NCBI GenBank assembly: GCA_964454575.1
Contig: CAYVTG010000082.1
Coordinates: forward strand, 1 to 7,598
Source of the DNA: Haladaptatiplasma sp964454575
GTDB taxonomy: Archaea; Thermoplasmatota; Thermoplasmata; Halarchaeoplasmatales; Halarchaeoplasmataceae
Direction of reading: 5' to 3'
DNA length: 7,598 bases
The notes beneath the pieces were generated by a model. It saw nothing but the letters and a program-made list of their open reading frames with translations. It was not told the DNA's origin and did not search any database. Both the position numbers and the translations under genes were made by a program. How positions within the stretch are numbered: position 1 is the first letter of the stretch; the number at the start of each line of letters is the position of its first letter. This document shows positions 6,083-7,598 of the stretch, piece after piece.

Positions 6083-6454
6083 CTACTTCAGTTTTGAAAG
6101 TGATTTTGTAAGAGTGGCCAGCATCTCGCCGGATTTACCCGGTTTAGTGATAGCTATCGAAGCTGTACCTGCACTCACACCGGCTGCGCCGCCTAGTTCC
6201 TGTTTGGAAGGTACATAGGCATAGGGTACTTCCCTTTCTTCACACAATAAAGGTATGTGTGCCAGTATCTCGGGAGGAGTTACATCCTCGGCCATCACTA
6301 CGAGCTTTGCTTCACCGCGCTCGATAACCTTAGTCACTTCGTTCGTTCCCTTTCTTACCCTACCGGTATCTCTGGAAAGCTCTACTATCTCGTAGGTCTT
6401 ATCCACCAGTTCGGCGGGCATCTCAAAATTTACATATATATTCTTTGCCATCAT
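6083..6454 (-). CDS. rpl7ae: ribosomal protein L7Ae, kink-turn RNA-binding protein
   Basis: Binds kink-turns in 23S rRNA, in box C/D and H/ACA guide RNPs, and in archaeal RNase P. The 123 aa carry the family core RKGTNEVTKVIERGEAKL (34-51) with the residues that read the tandem G-A pairs, then VMAEDVTPPEI, PLLCEE and the loop VPYAYVPSKQELGGAAG. The start has two ATG codons in a row (6454 and 6451). The GAGGTG motif is 2 nt from the first and 5 nt from the second, so M2 (MAKNIYVNF) is the better start. First gene of rpl7ae-rps28e-rpl24e-ndk. Its leader contains a candidate kink-turn, which suggests autoregulation. Confidence 0.97.
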   Translation of the reverse strand: MMAKNIYVNFEMPAELVDKTYEIVELSRDTGRVRKGTNEVTKVIERGEAKLVVMAEDVTPPEILAHIPLLCEEREVPYAYVPSKQELGGAAGVSAGTASIAITKPGKSGEMLATLTKSLSKLK

Positions 6455-6500
6455 AACACCTCATTCAGACGCTATACGTCTTCATAAGTCATCGGTTCGG
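6455..6500 (-). promoter_or_regulatory. rpl7ae mRNA leader with kink-turn-like hairpin
   Basis: From the TATA box the mRNA should start near 6500, leaving about 46 nt before the ATG. In this leader UAU-GA (6486-6482) is followed by stem AGACG (6481-6477), loop UAUAG, stem CGUCU (6471-6467) and GA (6466-6465). That is the kink-turn order: three loop bases, GA, non-canonical stem, GA on the return strand. The return strand reads CUGA, the exact box D sequence. The outer stem is weak (AACC at about 6497-6494 could meet GGU-G-UU at 6460-6455), and that pairing would cover part of the GAGGTG ribosome-binding site. L7Ae bound here could block its own translation, as reported for Sulfolobus L7Ae. 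Confidence 0.45.
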
Positions 6501-6523
6501 AGTAACTCTTTACATGGGTTAAG

Positions 6524-6529
6524 TATAAA
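6524..6529 (-). promoter_or_regulatory. TATA box of the rpl7ae operon
   Basis: The minus strand reads CTTTTTATAC, with TTTATA at 6529-6524, about 70 bases upstream of the rpl7ae start. The expected transcription start is near 6500. The same bases read TATAAAA on the plus strand, so some plus-strand activity is possible, but the downstream plus gene has its own better-placed box. Confidence 0.55.
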
Positions 6530-6556
6530 AAGCTTTTGAAGGACCAAGGGAAAAGG

Positions 6557-6562
6557 TTATAT
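6557..6562 (+). promoter_or_regulatory. TATA box of the zinc-ribbon membrane protein gene
   Basis: GGTTATATC is centred about 31 bases ahead of the ATG at 6591. Transcription would start near 6587, so the message is essentially leaderless. This fits the absence of a ribosome-binding motif before the ATG. Confidence 0.5.
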
Positions 6563-6590
6563 CAGGCAAAATGAATAGTTACAGAGTAAT

Positions 6591-7562
6591 ATGGACGCTA
6601 CAACAGCATCATTGATCGTGGTTGGTTTACTGATATCTACAGCGGTCGCTATGTGGGTTATTTGGGCATATCTAGAGGGGTCCAAACCGAAACGTATCAG
6701 AAGGGCCAGACGGGAACAAGAATTATCCAAAAGCGACGAAGCACACAATCTTGTTGTGGCTACCCGCAGTATCATCAATGTGATGAAGAGCAAAGGTATC
6801 GATGTGAGCGATGCGGAGATATTGATCAACCGGGCCGAGTTATCACTGGATGCCGGCGACAAAAACAAGGCTAAGGGCTTGGCAGAAGAGGCACGTGAAG
6901 AATTGGACAGCGCTAAGAGCAGGCCGGTGGCCCCCGTGAGACTAAAAAAGAAAGAAGTAAACCCAATAGAGGTGGCGGTGGACCAGAAGATACAGAAGGG
7001 TCTCTTGGATGGAAGGGAAAGGGTTAACAGATTACCGGATAATTTCCTTGAGTCCAAGTTCGAGATAGATGTGGCAAAAGGGCTCTTCGATAAAAAAGGT
7101 ACGCCGGAAGCCGAAAGATTACTCGGTATGGCTCAGTTGTGCTATGATGACGAGGATTATACAACTGCTCTAAAGTATGCCATACGATGTAAAAAGGCCA
7201 TAGATGAAGGTGAAGCAGGTCTCTTAGCGGCTCAGAAGATAGGGCACAGAAAAGAGGATTCGCAGGTGGAAGATGTCAGAGAGATCCGTATCAAAGAAAC
7301 GACGATGGAAGGTGAGTTGAAATGTCCGGAGTGCGGCAACACAGTCGGTGTTGATGATAAGTTCTGTAATCTGTGTGGTGAAAAGCTGTCTTTCCAGATA
7401 TACTGTCCGTCCTGCGGAGTCGAAGTTTCTCCGACACAAAAATTTTGTGCCGAGTGTGGTGAAGAATTGGCTGCGTCGGTCTATGAATGTCCTGAGTGCG
7501 GGGCCGAGATAGACGAGGATTCCAGATTCTGTCCCGGATGCGGTATCGAATTCTCAGAGTAA
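6591..7562 (+). CDS. membrane-anchored protein with duplicated helical repeat and three zinc ribbons
   Basis: I recognise no named family. The 323-aa chain starts with one hydrophobic helix (about 6-28) followed by the basic stretch KPKRIRRARR, so the rest should face the cytoplasm. A helical region of about 55 residues occurs twice (55-108 and 158-207); aligned over 36 residues (73-108 with 172-207) I count 10 identities, and the second copy resembles a TPR. The C-terminus holds three four-cysteine ribbons: C245/C248/C259/C262, C272/C275/C286/C289 and C300/C303/C314/C317, all CPxCG-type, as in double-zinc-ribbon proteins. Such parts usually mediate protein or nucleic-acid contacts. A membrane-tethered adaptor or scaffold is plausible; no catalytic motif is visible. 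Divergent from the rpl7ae operon, with its own promoter. Confidence 0.8.
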   Translation: MDATTASLIVVGLLISTAVAMWVIWAYLEGSKPKRIRRARREQELSKSDEAHNLVVATRSIINVMKSKGIDVSDAEILINRAELSLDAGDKNKAKGLAEEAREELDSAKSRPVAPVRLKKKEVNPIEVAVDQKIQKGLLDGRERVNRLPDNFLESKFEIDVAKGLFDKKGTPEAERLLGMAQLCYDDEDYTTALKYAIRCKKAIDEGEAGLLAAQKIGHRKEDSQVEDVREIRIKETTMEGELKCPECGNTVGVDDKFCNLCGEKLSFQIYCPSCGVEVSPTQKFCAECGEELAASVYECPECGAEIDEDSRFCPGCGIEFSE

Positions 7563-7598
7563 ATCGCTTATATGGTCCACCAGGTAGGATATCTCCTG
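7554..7598 (-). CDS. C-terminal end of an unknown protein, cut by the window
   Basis: One minus-strand frame is open from the window edge to a TGA at 7556-7554 and reads QEISYLVDHISDLL, an amphipathic helix of ordinary composition. It would overlap the end of the zinc-ribbon gene by 9 bp tail to tail, the same arrangement as the AAA-TPR/ndk junction in this window. Another minus frame is open too, so this is a likely but unproven partial gene. Nothing can be said of its function. Confidence 0.45.
   Translation of the reverse strand, partial: QEISYLVDHISDLL

Noticed and set aside
6468..6480. Shared GACGTATA between the rpl7ae leader and the RHH-gene dyad as a common operator
   Set aside because: A single 8-base match in a window of this size is well within chance, and in the leader it is part of the hairpin stem.
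6571..6590. ATG at 6571 as an upstream start for the zinc-ribbon gene
   Set aside because: It is in another reading frame, and the TATA box places transcription start after it.

Overview
The window is archaeal. It carries a ribosomal cluster found in archaea (L7Ae, S28e, L24e, then nucleoside diphosphate kinase), an FtsZ next to a ribbon-helix-helix regulator, TATA boxes at leaderless-promoter spacing, T-run terminators and strong AGATA/ATA codon use. The mix of genes (zinc-ribbon membrane protein, AAA-TPR protein, FtsZ beside a CdrS-like regulator) suggests a euryarchaeote, perhaps of the Thermoplasmatota. That placement is inference from gene content only. I see no mobile element, CRISPR array or tRNA.

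Layout. Positions 1-244 hold no protein gene but contain dyad symmetries and short motifs reminiscent of RNase P RNA on the minus strand; the identity is uncertain. Next on the minus strand comes a HhH plus DEDD-type exonuclease (245-1195). Upstream of it lies a two-gene cell-division block: a tandem ribbon-helix-helix regulator (2283-2609) followed by ftsZ (1267-2247). Each of these two promoters coincides with a perfect inverted repeat. Across a 145-bp divergent promoter region, a large AAA/STAND ATPase with TPR repeats (2755-5133) runs on the plus strand. It converges with, and overlaps by 10 bp, the end of the minus-strand operon rpl7ae-rps28e-rpl24e-ndk (6454 down to 5124). That operon starts from a divergent promoter shared with a plus-strand gene for a membrane-anchored protein with three zinc ribbons (6591-7562). 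The zinc-ribbon gene again overlaps a minus-strand reading frame tail to tail (7554-7598, cut by the window edge).

How the parts may work together. The regulator and FtsZ look like an archaeal division module comparable to the haloarchaeal CdrS-FtsZ2 system; here the regulator is a single chain with two RHH folds and FtsZ has no C-terminal tail. The L7Ae operon encodes translation proteins and a nucleotide-balancing enzyme. Its roughly 46-nt leader can fold into a kink-turn-like hairpin next to the ribosome-binding site, which would let L7Ae repress its own mRNA. The best leads for something undescribed are this L7Ae leader, the two promoter inverted repeats of the division module, the tail-less FtsZ, and the structured non-coding stretch at the left edge.
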